DNA of 64,000 nucleotides from Corythucha ciliata (taxonomy: Eukaryota; Arthropoda; Insecta; Hemiptera; Tingidae). The notes under the pieces are model-generated. The model had not been told where the DNA came from, searched no databases, and saw only the letters and a program-made list of their open reading frames with translations. The stretch spans positions 28,625,253-28,689,252 of the forward strand of contig CM075939.1 in NCBI GenBank assembly GCA_038030265.1. Reading direction: 5' to 3'. The position numbers and the translations under genes are program-made. Positions 11,679 to 23,043 of the stretch are shown in pieces (the stretch's first letter is position 1; each line of letters starts with the position of its first letter).

Positions 11679-14600
11679 GTTGAAAAGTTAAACAAAAATT
11701 ATTCATCTATAGTATAATATACACGAGGAAATAAAACTATTCTCTCTTCTTCCATTTCGGGCTCTTTCCACAGAAATCCTGTTCCTGGTTGCTGGCATCG
11801 GCGGCATCCACTTCCACTGATATTATAACATAATACACTTAATAATTAGCCATACACTGCACTGTATGGAAACGTGAAAGAGAAAGAGGGGATGGCCACC
11901 CTAACCCCTTTCTATCTTTCACCGCGGTATCGAATGTTCTACTACTACAGTCCTCCCTTCCACACACCAAACTCACCACCCAAGCGCCGTTTCGTTTCTT
12001 TTCTACGTTTCGTTTCGTTCTGTATATATGGGGTCCTATCCCAACCCCTACACATTCGGGAAACCATCCCAACGGGTTATGCTGGGGCTATGACAATATG
12101 AATATTCAGTCAGGCACGATGGGGTGATGGTTGGAAGCCTGGGGGAGGGAGGGTTAATGAGAGGGCTGTGTTTTTATTAAAAGTTTCTCTAGATTTATGC
12201 TTTACGGACATCCCCTTTGAGAGGAAAGGGAGGAAAAATGTGCGGAGCGATAGGAGGCTAAGGGGTTGAGGGATGAAGGCATTAATTTTGTTATTTTTTC
12301 CTTTAGGGCGAGGTGGTGAGTACGGGATAATTTTGACAGAGCTCTCAGCGAACGAGAATGAAGTTTCGCAGAAATCACTTTTTTTGCTTCAAAGCCGATC
12401 CTTACGAGGACCGTGAGGCATTTTACTTTTAAACGCTACAAAAATAATTTGTTGGACGAGAAACAGCTGAGCTATCAAGCTCTTTTTGTTTTGTTTTTAG
12501 TATTTTAAATCAATAAATCAGCGTATCATAGTGGATTACATTACAAGATTAGTAAGTGGTGCATTACCTGCGAGTTTTTTGTTTGGCGGACAAGGCTTGC
12601 CGAGGCCTAATTCCACTTAATAGTCGAGTGATGTACGTTATTTTTCGCGCAACCGTCGTCGAATATTACCCAGTTTTAATCTTTTGACAAAAGAAAACAT
12701 GCCTTAAGATATTTCCATAATCACGGATGAGGTGATAACATTTCAACAAAGGTTGCACTCATGGTTATAGAAAACTGACATGTAAAAAACTTTTCATGTC
12801 AGTTTTAAACCTTTACTGTACAATTTTCAAAAACTGAACTGCCAGATTAGGAAAAATTCAACTTACTGGAGCAATCATGTTATGGTAATGAATAACTTAC
12901 GAAGCAAGTAGCGCGAAAACACTATTTTATTTAATTCAAGAATCGATTTTCCGAGCTTTGTAGCTCCCTTCATTTTTTTTTTTTTTTTTTTCTGTTTTTA
13001 AAACTTCCAGCAGATCTGGAATCCGATCAGTAGATCCGTCGTATTCAAGTAATTTGGAAACAGTAACACAAGTACACGCATTTGCTCCTGTTGTTTCGTT
13101 CTCTTCCCAGCCGAGACACGACTTGATCCAATCTCGCATCGATGTCCTCCCTGGTTTTGCTGAGAACTAGGAACTAGGATAAATGTCATATGCCAGATTG
13201 ACTACACTACTGAAGCCAGACAAGTTGACTATAATCCTTTTATGACATGCTTATGCCATTTTTATGGGCCAGAACAAACACTAAAAGGTAAAACGCTCGA
13301 AGAAAATCCCACCCGAAAGGAGTGATGAAAGTTAGAAAGTTTTATATCAAGCTTTGTCCTGTAAGGATTCGCTAATAAAACCCGTTTGTATAATGAGTTT
13401 GCTGAAAAATTGTCCTCCTTCCAATTTGGCTAATGATTCTTAGTAACCTTCTTATCCTATTTTTTTTTCTGTTCACACATTCTGCCATAGGTGAATGCAC
13501 AGTATACATGTAAGTGATATTCTTCCCGTTGTGCTCTATTTGCCTTTTTTCTCGAGGCTTATCGAGTAGAGACATTTTTAACATCGTATATTGCTTTATT
13601 CAGTTGTTCTCCTCTTTCTCAAAACGCAATGCGAATTACTGCCTCTTTCCTACGGGACAAAACAAAGCTATTAGGCCTATCAACTCCATTAAAGACTGAA
13701 CAAACCGAGGTCCTTACCACCCGCCTCTACACATTTTCCCACTAACTAACCATCGAAAACCGTCCATGCCACTTAAAAACGTCCTGTTGTGAGATGGAAG
13801 TGATGGAAGAGAAGAGTGAGCAGTAGCGCCATTTAATCTGCGCTCAAGTGGACGTTTATTCAACACACGCGTCAGGTTTGATAATTAGTATGTTACTGCT
13901 TTTTGAACTCAACGAATAAAGCAAACATAATCCTTTAATTTTTAATTGTTTCCACAGAGATGCTGATTTCTGACGAAAATGCAATATTCAGCTTTCCCAT
14001 TTTAATTTGTGAAAAAGAAGTCGAGAGTAAAGCAAAAAGGACATGAGAGTTTATCTAAGAATGTTAAAGCATGACAAAATGCTCTCTGAAGCGTATTCTC
14101 TTTCAAGATTATACGCATCTTAAATGCGTACTCGAAATGAGCCCCCTCGCTCTGCACCAACATATACTATCTCTCCCCCGTAGCTCTCAACTTGCTTTTA
14201 TTGCGAAATTCCCCTCCGCGGTCCCTTCCTCAAATTTGTTGAGATGGTTTAAGCCACAAGAAAAGTTGAATGCATGCCTAAAATTCTTTTGAAGAAGTCT
14301 ATATTTTGCAAGAATGTATAAAGCTCCGAAGTTGAGTATCCTTGACTTAATTGAATTGAAAGGCTGAATAGTCTGTTGAGGTTGTGTTTGCTCTTGTGAA
14401 GGTGCCCAGTTTTCGGATGTTGCGGGGAAGGGATCTAACCACAGGCCCTTGAAAGGTACAATAATATGTATAATGAGGGTTGTTCTTCAAGATTTTTCTT
14501 TTTTAAATAAATCAAACCTCATGCCTTTCTGCGTTAAAGAAACGGAAGCCTGACGTTTTATTGCGGTGAAAAAGGGAATCGATCAGTTAGTGTACATTAC

Positions 14601-15875
14601 ATGAAAAAAAAAAAAAAAAAACTTGGGAAAGCTGAAGTGACACGGGTAGAGTGATCAATGGCAGTTTCTGATTGACAGAATACACAGTCACTGAAGACTG
14701 AAGAGGTTTTTGATCTTACCACGAGTGAAAACGCATTTACCGTGTCGAAAGAAAACCATCAGAACAGCGCAAAGATTTTTAAATGTGGCAACATCATTCC
14801 CCCTCTCACCAACATGGACAAATTCTTCGAAATATAAGCATTCTCGGAGATTGATTGATCGATACGATAAGATGATTATCCCGCTACTTTGTGAAAAGCG
14901 TTCTACTGCCAATCTCCACCATCAGCATCACCCACCCACTCTCTTACCAAACCATTTTCAATCGGATTTACAAGCACTTCAACAATAGTAAGAGGGATAT
15001 ATCAGAAGCAAAGGATTTGCGCGCCCCGATAACGCTCTCTCGATCGCTTTAAGTTAAGACTCTTGCTGACCCTAACCCCTCCTTTTCACACCCACGATCA
15101 ATCCTTTCTAGCCCTCGCACCACTGTAGTTTTTCTGAACCCCCTGAAACTATCATCGGATTTACGATAATTAAATCACGAATAAAAAAGAGGGAAGGAGT
15201 CTTAAAGGGGCGCAGGAGACTGCAATACGAGTGAGGGATATCGAATCTCACTTGTCAATCACACATTCCAGGTTATTCGATTAAAACGTGGTTATATAAC
15301 GTGCGCTCGACTACTGGGTCTTCGGCTGAGGGTGAAAGGGTAAGTTGACAAGATCCCTGGCTCAGCTCAATGACTGAACAAAATACTCTCCCCTCTTTTT
15401 CCATTTTCATTGTGGAAGAGGGGAGAAGGAAGGGTTGATGGAATGATAAAGAGAACCTAAATTACCGCTATAGGACGAAGAGAAAAGAGAAGAGATTCTT
15501 GGAAACGAAACGCTCCCAGTCAAGGAGGCAGTTTTAGGGTGGAAAATCGAAAGATGGTGATTGATGCTCCCTGCCATCTTACATAAATATTCAAAAAAGA
15601 CCGAATTATTTGAGGGGACGAAATAGTGGAGGGGTGTCATCAATAATTTTATTCTGATTATGTTTCAAGCAAATTTTTTCTCCTATTTCCAACATATTTT
15701 TATTTTTTGTTGAACCACTCCTTTCCATCATCCATGAAGTTATGGATAATTTATTTGAAAAACAATGCAAATTAGTTATAATGTGTTGGAATCAAGTGCG
15801 TTAGAATTAAGCTACAAATCATAAACAAATGAGAACACAAAATGTCAAGGAAAAGACAAACTTTGACTTTATTGG
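11679..15875. other. Unassigned stretch upstream of the LTR retrotransposon
   Basis: No gene is supported. Noted are a hairpin at 12771-12806 with 12-bp perfect arms (AAAACTGACATG and CATGTCAGTTTT), T-tracts near 12974-12992 and an A-tract near 14604-14621. Open frames up to about 90 codons show no domain signature. Confidence 0.4.
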
Positions 15876-15981
15876 TGTAGCATCACAATTGGTTTTGTTA
15901 TCACATGACTTTTAAGAATCAATAAACAGCTTTTTAGTTTTTCCATTTCAATGCGATTGACTTATTAACTTAGATCCTACA
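15876..15981 (+). repeat. 5' LTR of Mag-like retrotransposon
   Basis: A 106-bp terminal repeat running from TGTAGCATCACAATTGG to CCTACA, so the ends form the short inverted pair TGTAG/CTACA. The first 58 bases or so recur at 22976 with about one substitution and one single-base indel. It contains an AATAAA at 15921-15926, suitable as the poly(A) signal. The five bases just outside (ATTGG, 15871-15875) match ATTGA after the 3' LTR at four of five positions, a plausible target duplication. Mag-lineage elements are known for unusually short LTRs. Confidence 0.85.
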
Positions 15982-15982
15982 A

Positions 15983-16760
15983 ATGACGACGAGAAGAAAA
16001 CGAGCGTCTCATCAAAGGGATGATTTTGAATACAATGAGAACACTGGGGTGACTCGGCCCAAGTTCAAAGATTTCGAAATCGAGAGTTTCAATCCCGATG
16101 CTGAGGACTGGGAGTACTGGTTCGGACGTTTCAGCTACGCCCTCACCGCGTCCTGTATCGAGGATGAAAACCTAAAGCGAGACTACACTCTTGCTAAGTT
16201 CGAAACCCTTCAGGGTCATAGCGGACTATTTTCACCCTCAGCCGTCGAATAAAGTGACTTATGAAGACTTAATCGCGGTACTAGCTAAGAATTTCGGGCG
16301 GAAAGACATTTCACTTTGCGAACGCATCAATTTCAATTCTATGTGTCGGTCTGAAGATGAATCAGGAAATGAATTCATTGCCCGTTTGCGTTCCCAGTCC
16401 ATTAAATGTCAGTTTGGGGACACAGTGAAGGAGCGCATGGGAGATCAGCTAATTTTTGGAATCAACAATGCAGACTGGCAACAGGAAATTCTTCGTAAAC
16501 ACCCTTCGGTCAAAACAGCTTTCGATGAGATCGAGGCTCTAGTTCTCCTGCTTGAAACTTCGAAACTACAACAGGAGAAGATGCTGAATCGGAATCTAGA
16601 TCGAAGGAACACACATCGAGTTGAGTCTAAATTTAACAACCCGAACCGTCTTATTACATCGGTCGAAGGAACACATTGTTTTAGATGCGGCGATTCCATT
16701 CACAAAGACCACTTAAAATGCCCCGCCATGGATATTCAGTGCCGACATTGCAAAAAAAAC
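15983..16760 (+). pseudogene. gag of Mag-like Ty3/gypsy element (frameshifted)
   Basis: Gag packages the element RNA into cytoplasmic particles. The frame opens with an ATG immediately after the LTR. The first segment encodes a hydrophilic start and the capsid-like sequence ending near FETLQG. At about 16200-16250 the reading shifts by one base and continues in another frame with VIADYF and the capsid-like region. Near the end is a zinc knuckle, CFRCGDSIHKDHLKC (C-x2-C-x4-H-x5-C, 16677-16721), followed by the start of a second knuckle (CRHC) that is broken at an A8 run near 16752-16759, where the frame shifts again into the protease frame. Two knuckles of this kind, the first with altered spacing, are typical of the Mag/K02A2.6-like lineage. 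Both shifts look like mutations, because the second destroys the knuckle in the gag frame. Non-functional as it stands. Confidence 0.85.
15984..15993 (+). promoter_or_regulatory. Primer binding site, tRNA-Ser-like, overlapping gag start
   Basis: Two bases after the LTR the sequence TGACGACGAG matches 9 of 10 bases of the complement expected for the 3' end of animal tRNA-Ser(GCU), TGGCGACGAG. The gag ATG (15983-15985) shares its TG with the first two bases of this site, so primer site and start codon overlap. Confidence 0.7.
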
Positions 16761-16782
16761 CAACCATTTCGCAAAAGTTTGC

Positions 16783-18996
16783 ATGAAGACAGGCAACGTC
16801 AAAATAAAGAAACGGACGACCACCAACAAAGTCACGTATTCTTCAGATTCAGACGCAGTAGATGACGAGTATCGCAACGTTGACTTGGTTCGAAATTTGG
16901 CTCATGGTTCTGAAGCCTTTATCATCGTAAAAATCAATGGGGTGATGGTCGATATGCTGTACGATTCAGGTGCATCCAAATCAGTTATAAGCGAGTCGTT
17001 GTGGAAAACGCTACAAAAGCTGTTCGACGAGTTCAAAGATGTTTTCAGGGAAGGCACTGGAACAATAAAAACACACAAGGCTGTTATCCATTTGAAGCAT
17101 AACGTTGAACCAAAAATATTTCGGCTTAGTAGAGTTCCATTTTCATTGAAAAATATTAGCCTCGAAAAAGAGCTTCTCAGGTTGGTTGAAGCTGGAATCC
17201 TTGAAGAAGTTAATCCAACGTTGACTCCTATTGAATGGGCTTCTCCTTTGGTAGTTACATAACTTAGTCAAACGGGAAGTTACGAGTTTTTGGGGACTTC
17301 AAAGCGACGATAAATCCTTGTATTCACTCTGATCATCACCCAATACCGACATTCGAAGAATTATCAACTAAACTTAATGGCCGTGAACAATTCTCAGTCA
17401 TTGATTTACGCGACGCTTATCTTCAAATGGAAGTTGAAGAATCATCCCGAAAGTATTTGGTAATAGCTACTCATAAAGGTTTTTTTCGTTACAGACGCCT
17501 TCCTTTCGGCGTTTCCTTTGCGCCGGGTATATTTCAAAGGACGATCGAGCAAATTTTATCGGGAATTGATGGAGTTGCCAATTACATAGATGACATCGTA
17601 ATTACAGGTTCCACCCAAGCCGAACACTTTTCACGCTTGAGAGAGGTTCTTAATCGTCTTAAGTCAGCTAGACTACGAGTACAACTTAGCAAGTGTAAGT
17701 GGTTCTAGAACGAAATAACATACTTGGGACATCGCGTAAACAAGTGGGGCATCAAACCTACAAAGGAACACTTGGAAGCGATCACCGACATGTCGGATCC
17801 TAAAAATGCAAAACAACTGAGGGCATTTTTAGGCTCTGTAAATTACTACAGCCGTTTTGTACAAAATTTGCAATAACTCTGCAGTCCATTACACGGCCTT
17901 CTACATAAAGGCATAAAATGGCACTGGACGTCAGTAGAATCGGGCGTGGTAAGAAAGTAAAGAGGCATTGCTAGAATCAGAAAGCTTAGCACACAACGAT
18001 AATGCGTTGCCCCTCATCCTAACTACGGATGCCAGCGACCTTGGAGTGGGAGCGGTGCTTTCTCATGTTTACCCCGATAAGAAAGAAAAACCCATATGTT
18101 TTGCGTCACGAACACAGCACCGGAAAATAATTATTCAGCTCTGGACAAGGAAACTCTCGGAATAATATTTGGATTGTCCAAATTTCGACAGTATCTCATT
18201 GGAAGCCATTTCATAATAAGAACAGACCATAAGCCTCTTATTCATTTACTCGGCGAAAAGAACGAAATACCAAAATTAGCAGCCAGCCGATTAACTAGAT
18301 GGGCTGTCATTCTGTCTGCTTTCGATTACGAAATCTTGTATCAACCGGGAAAAGACAACCCCGATGACGCTTTATCGAGACTTCTATTGGCTACTTCAAC
18401 ACCTTCTGACGAAGAAAAAGAAGGCGAACGTTTTGATCATCAACTGTTCAACGTCAGATTAGAAGACATCGCTTTGAGCAAGTCATTTCTTCGCCGAGAA
18501 ACAATAGAGGACCTAATACTATCAAAGGTCATTGGTTTCATTAAGCACGGTTGGCCTAGCAGGAAGGATACAATTCCCGCGAACATGCACACTTTTTTCG
18601 AGAAAAGGAATGAGCTCTCTTTTGAAGAAAATGAGAGTTTGAGAGTTCTTCACGACGGACATCCCGGTATCACCGGAATGAGAGCAGTTGCTCGGTGTCA
18701 CGTGTGGTGGCCTAACATGGACAGAGAAATCGAAGACCACGTACACAGGTTGTGTCACTTGCCAACAACATCGCCCTAAAGAGAAGGAAGTACCTCTTTA
18801 TTCCTAGTCTGTACCTAGAGAGCCGTGGAGTCGAGTTCACATCGACTACTGCGGTCCATTTCAAAAGAAATACTGGCTTATTGTTGTGGACGCCTTTACA
18901 AAATGGTTGGAGATATTTCCGATGGATAGAATCATTACTTCTAAAATCATACGGATTTTACGAGAAATATTTTCCAGGTGTGGAATTCCACGTGAG
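16783..18996 (+). pseudogene. pol, 5' part: protease, RT, RNase H, integrase N-terminus (broken)
   Basis: Reads through the enzymes in Ty3/gypsy order. The aspartic protease shows LYDSGAS (DSG at 16963-16971) but is cut short: the frame passes from SLWKTLQ straight to a pre-RT segment (KLFDEFKDVF), so the rest of the protease and the linker are deleted near 17015. Reverse transcriptase follows, with a stop at 17260-17262 after SPLVVT, a shift back into VIDLRDAYLQM, and the catalytic YIDD at 17583-17594; another stop lies at 17706. RNase H shows TTDASDLGVGAVLSH near 18020 and TDHKPLIHLL near 18225. The integrase zinc-binding HHCC region (about 18650-18765) and the first catalytic Asp (HIDYCGPF, near 18840) follow in different frames. 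The frame ends at CGIPRE, where a foreign element interrupts the integrase core. Multiple stops and frameshifts make it a clear pseudogene. Confidence 0.9.
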
Positions 18997-19103
18997 TGAC
19001 AATGGCCTATACATAAAAAGGTCTGCTCATGTGTGATGAAGTGCGGGGGGACACTGTGGGCAGATGACTTCAATTTATATTTAACACCTCTGCTCCACTA
19101 TTA

Positions 19104-20727
19104 GGCCAGTCAATATAAACATCAAACATCGCAAATATGCATGTAATTGTTTTTTCTTTTGCATATTGTTAGGTCCAATGAGAGTAGTTTATACTCAAGT
19201 TTGCAACCTTCAAAACCTTGTGCTAAACTCGTGGCACTCGAAAAACCACGAAATTCCATCAATTTTTTAGGTTGTTAAACAAAAATACCAGAAGAAAGCG
19301 TTTTTCGAGCATGACCACAGTATGCATTGTTGAAGCCAACTAAATTTGCTACAATTTAAGCCACGACCGAGCATCCTGGGTCTGTTAGTTCAGGAAATAC
19401 AGTCAATCAAGAAATACACAATATCGCCAAAAAGCGAGATTTTATTGATAGGGTTATTTTTCAAGACCCGTAGCACTCAAACATAATGGTCCTACAGAAT
19501 ATCCACGCGAGAATAAATCTTAGGCAGTAGCTCAATTTCAATCTGACGCTATTGCCTAAAATTTATTTTCGCGTGGATATTCTATAGGACAGGGTGACTG
19601 ATACTTGGTTGAGCAAAATAATAGGGGTGATTAAACATCCAAAATGCAACAAAAATTGTCTTATGACCTAGGGTCCGATTTCCTTTCCTAGTCGAGATAA
19701 TAGATTTTTTCACGTTTTTCAGCATATCACTGGTTTTCGCAACAAAAACAGCTTTAACTTGGGAAGCATGCGTTCTAGGTTAAATCCAACGACACCAATG
19801 AAAAGAGCACACTTTTTCTGTGTGAGTAAGGACATTTTGTCCAAAGTTAGCGAAAGATTCTTGGAGTAAACTGGGAAAATATCAGGATATTTTAAAAAAT
19901 GTCAGTTTTTGACAACTGTTCAAAGCTAGACGCTAGACTACATTAGCCATGGTACTCCCAACGCCTGGCAAATTCCTCTAAAACTATCTGAAGTAACTTA
20001 GTTTAATAATTCGTGCTTATTTTACTCCTGTCCTTCGCAATTTTTCAATATTTTCCCAGTTTACTCAAAGAATCTTTCGCTATCATTAGACAAAATGTCT
20101 TTACTCACACAAAAAAGTGTGCTCTTTTCAGTGGTGTCGTTGGATTTAACCTAGGACGCTTACTTCCCATGTTACAGATGTTTTTGTTGCGAAAACCCGT
20201 GATGTGCTAAAAAACAACAAATTGATTATCTGATCTAGGAATGGAAATCTGACCTTAGGTCATAGGCAATTTTTTGTTGCATTTTGGGTGTACAATCACC
20301 CCTCTCAGTTTGTTCAACCAAGTACCAATCACCGTGTATTTGAGTGCTACGGGTCTTGAAAAATTACCCTACCAATAAAATTTCGCTTTTTGGCGAGATT
20401 AGGTATTTTGTTGATTGACTGTATTTCCTGAACTAACAGACCCAGGATGCTCGGGCGTTGCTTAAATTGTAGCAAATTTAGTTGGCTTTAACAATGTATA
20501 CTGAGGTCATGCTCGAAAAACTCTTTCATCTGGTATTTTTGTTTAAAAAACCAGAAAAAGTGATGACATTTCTTAGTTTTTCGAGTGTCATGAGTTAAGC
20601 ATAAGGTTTTAAGGGTTGCAAACTTGAGTAATAACTGCTCTCATTGGTCCTAACAACACGCAACAAAAAAATCAATTACATGCATGTTTGCGATTTACCC
20701 CGATTGTTGTGTCTATATTGACTGGTC
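19104..20727. mobile_element. 1.6-kb TA-flanked palindromic element
   Basis: A huge hairpin: the left arm (about 19104-19890) pairs with the right arm (about 20050-20727) around a spacer of about 160 bp. Ends read GGCCAGTCAATATAAAC and, reverse complemented, GACCAGTCAATATAGAC. TA lies outside both ends (19102-19103 and 20728-20729), as expected for a Tc1/mariner-type element. Arms are diverged but alignable throughout, apart from a 100-bp insertion in the left arm. It encodes no protein that I recognise. Confidence 0.8.
19490..19589. mobile_element. 100-bp MITE inside the palindrome arm
   Basis: A hairpin of its own, running from TCCTACAGAATATCCACGCG to the matching CGCGTGGATATTCTATAGGA. The corresponding point of the right arm of the host palindrome (near 20325-20340) lacks it, which shows it arrived after the arms were formed. 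No coding capacity. Confidence 0.75.
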
Positions 20728-21307
20728 TATATACTTCATTACTCTAAATAAATATTGCTTGATGGTCGTGTAGCTTGATATCTTGGCATGAATCAATATA
20801 ATTCACAAAAATCATTTCCAACGGAAATTAGAACGATACGGGTGCGGAACGCACCAGGTATTTTCTTAAATACTATTCTCTTCTACAACGTACTAGAATG
20901 AGCGGTACTTAGCAGAACGACATAGTGACGTCTCTTTTGATAGAGCTATGAAAAGAGTACGGGTTAAGCTAGTCTAGAAAGGGAGAATGATGGGCATACT
21001 GCTCACTGTTCTTTCACTCATCGCTAACACTTGACATTCATTTTCGCTTGTCGCCCCAAGGGTTAATCTGTAGAGCACGTTATGAAATGATTAGGTGGGC
21101 ATCCTAGAATCTAGTCGCAGCTAAAACCACGCGTTTCATCATAATGACGACGCGAAAAATGTACAAGTCATCCGTATCTTAGCCACTACCGCTCAATCCT
21201 CAGTCCCTTGAGGTATCTGTCGCTCATCAACGTGAATGCATTGTCGGACGTCGTCTTTCAATCAACTTACTTTGTCCGAAGAATTCAGAACACTTCACAG
21301 GAAATCA
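20728..21307. other. Internal sequence of the MULE-like element
   Basis: Between the two passenger elements lie about 580 bases of what should be the body of the 3.4-kb element. No open frame of note and no recognisable transposase remnant. Confidence 0.4.
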
Positions 21308-22247
21308 TAGACCGAGAGCTGGCGACAGTCCCGTTCAACCGGAAGAACATAGTCACCGAATGTGTGCAAAATGATGGCATTTGACCCCCTATTTACGAGT
21401 CCGGAAGTCTGCCATGCTGTATCTGGGGCCTAAGGATTTTATAGCTAATTAAAGTCCTTAATTTGGGATATGAATTTAACCAGAAGAACATAGTCCCGAA
21501 ACTAGTCTCATTCGAAAGGTTTTATGAAGCTGATTACGAATATGATCGTCTGCCGCCGTCTGCCTGGGGCATTTGCCCTCTGTGGCTCACCAAACTCACG
21601 TAATTCGGTGAATTTTGATTAACCGTAAGAACATAGTCCTAATGAAACCGGTCTTTTTCGATAGGATTTATGGAGATGATTACAAATAAAATTGTCTGCC
21701 GGCGTCTGCCTGGAGCATTTGCCCTCGGTGGCCAGTAAATCCTTAAATTAGGGGCATTAATTAACCGGATGAACTAAGTCCGGAGAATGGTCTGTGTTTC
21801 AGGACTATGTTCTTCTGGTTAATCATTTTCCTCCGGTGCAGTTTGACTGGTCACTAAGGGCAAGTGGCCCAGGCAGACAATCACTTTCGTATTCAGCCAC
21901 ATAAAACGTGACGCAAAAGACCATTCTCCGGACTTAGTTCATCCGGTTAATTAATACCCCTGATTTAAGGATTTACTGGCCACCGAGGGCAAATGCTCCA
22001 GGCAGACGATCATATTCGTAATCAGCTTCATAAAACCTTTCGAATGAGACTAGTTTCGGGACTATGTTCTTCTGGTTAAATTCATGTCCCGAATTAAGGA
22101 CTTTAATTAGCTATAAAATCCTTAGGCCCCAGATACAGCATGGCAGACTTCCGGACTCGTAAATAGGGGGTCAAATGCCATCATTTTGCACACATTCGGT
22201 GACTATGTTCTTCCGGTTGAATGGGACTGTCGCTAGCTCTCGAACTA
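21308..22247. mobile_element. Modular foldback element, copy B
   Basis: Same family as copy A but shorter (940 bp). The left end reads TAGACCGAGAGCTGGCGACA and the right end, reverse complemented, TAGTTCGAGAGCTAGCGACA, so it lies in the opposite orientation to copy A judged by the ACC/TTC difference at the two ends. TCA flanks both ends (21305-21307 and 22248-22250), a 3-bp duplication. Arms carry fewer of the roughly 140-bp units with GTCTGCC(G)-type cores. Confidence 0.85.
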
Positions 22248-22420
22248 TCAAGTATGTACATGCAAGTAAATCTGACGCTATGACGACCATTCGCATTGGA
22301 GAACACCTAGGAAGAATTCATGATGTTTTGTTTATTTTTTTTTGCCCACAATGACGTCATTTTTACCTTTCCCCTCTCGTACATCGAAATGCATGAGCGG
22401 ACCTTCTTTTTTATAGACCT

Positions 22421-22942
22421 TGACAATGGCTCACAATTCACAAGCTCAGAATTCAAATCATTTTGCCGGAAAAATAATATTCGTCATGTAGCGTCAACAC
22501 TCTACCATCCGAAAAAAAATGTACTAGCGGAAAGAGAAGTCAGAACATTCAAAGAACGAATGAAAGCCATGAGTGAAGTGAAGGACGCTGACTTACGACT
22601 CCAAAAGTTTCTTTTTTCGTACAGGATTTCACCACAGAAAACCACTGGAAGGTCACCCGCAGAATTGTTTTACAAAAGAATAAACACGAGATTGGATCTA
22701 CTCCGGCCAAACGTTGAAACAAATATTGACAACGCTCTGGTCTCACAAAAATTAAATCACGATAAACGTTCTAAGGAACGATCTTTCTCGGAGGGAGACA
22801 ACGTTTGGGTAGAGGATCCGTCCTCCCATATCGTTTCATTCCAGGAGTTATTGAGAGAAAAACGGATATCTATTCCTGCATTGTCGACGTTAATGGCTCT
22901 TTGAAAAAGAAGCATGCAGATCAACTGCGAAAGAAAGATTAG
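22421..22942 (+). pseudogene. pol, 3' part: integrase core and C-terminus
   Basis: Resumes the integrase after the insertion. DNGSQFTSSEF carries the second catalytic Asp, and about 35 codons later LAERE carries the catalytic Glu, giving the D,D-35-E arrangement of Ty3/gypsy integrases. The frame continues through FSYRISPQKTTGRSPAEL, typical of this family just after the core, and GDNVWVED of the C-terminal domain. It shifts frame near 22900 and ends at a stop near 22940-22942, after a lysine-rich HADQLRKK tail of the kind found at the end of Mag-type pol. This part is better preserved than the 5' part but is useless alone, being cut from the rest by 3.4 kb. Confidence 0.9.
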
Positions 22943-22961
22943 TTATTGAGAGCCAAGATTT

Positions 22962-22975
22962 AGGGGGGAGAAGAT
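22962..22975 (+). promoter_or_regulatory. Polypurine tract
   Basis: AGGGGGGAGAAGA directly abuts the 3' LTR with one base between. This is the expected position and composition for the plus-strand primer of an LTR retrotransposon, and it fixes the left edge of the LTR. Confidence 0.85.
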
Positions 22976-23038
22976 TGTAGCATCACAATTGGTTTTGTTA
23001 CCACATGACTTTTAAGAATCATAAACAGCTTTCCTACA
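22976..23038 (+). repeat. 3' LTR, internally deleted
   Basis: Starts TGTAGCATCACAATTGG and ends CCTACA like the 5' copy but is only 63 bp: the segment after CAGCTTT that separates it from CCTACA in the 5' copy is missing (about 42 bp). The AATAAA of the 5' copy reads CATAAA here. The flank ATTGA (23039-23043) is the probable target duplication. Confidence 0.8.
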
Positions 23039-23043
23039 ATTGA

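Larger units (their letters stand above)
19007..22420. mobile_element. 3.4-kb MULE-like element inserted in integrase
   Basis: The word TGACAATGGC lies directly before (18997-19006) and directly after (22421-22430) this segment. In the retrotransposon that word encodes the single DNG of the integrase core, so one copy is an insertion-site duplication of 9-10 bp. The outer ends are imperfect inverted repeats: the left begins CTATACATAAAAAGGTCTGC and the right, reverse complemented, contains CTATAAAAAAGAAGGTCCGC, both then followed by TCATG; about 50 bases in, CACTGTGGGCA pairs with CATTGTGGGCA. A 9-10 bp duplication is typical of Mutator-like elements. With its own passengers removed (19104-20727 and 21308-22247) the element is only about 0.85 kb and has no transposase, so it is non-autonomous. 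Confidence 0.75.

Noticed and set aside
12771..12806. Hairpin as a transcription terminator
   Set aside because: Perfect 12-bp arms, but this is eukaryotic DNA with no gene upstream; it is better treated as an isolated short inverted repeat.
16752..16759. A8 run at the gag/protease junction as a programmed frameshift site
   Set aside because: AAAAAAC is a classical slippery word, but the shift needed here is to the other frame (+1) and the unshifted gag reading loses its second zinc knuckle. A length mutation in the A-run is simpler.
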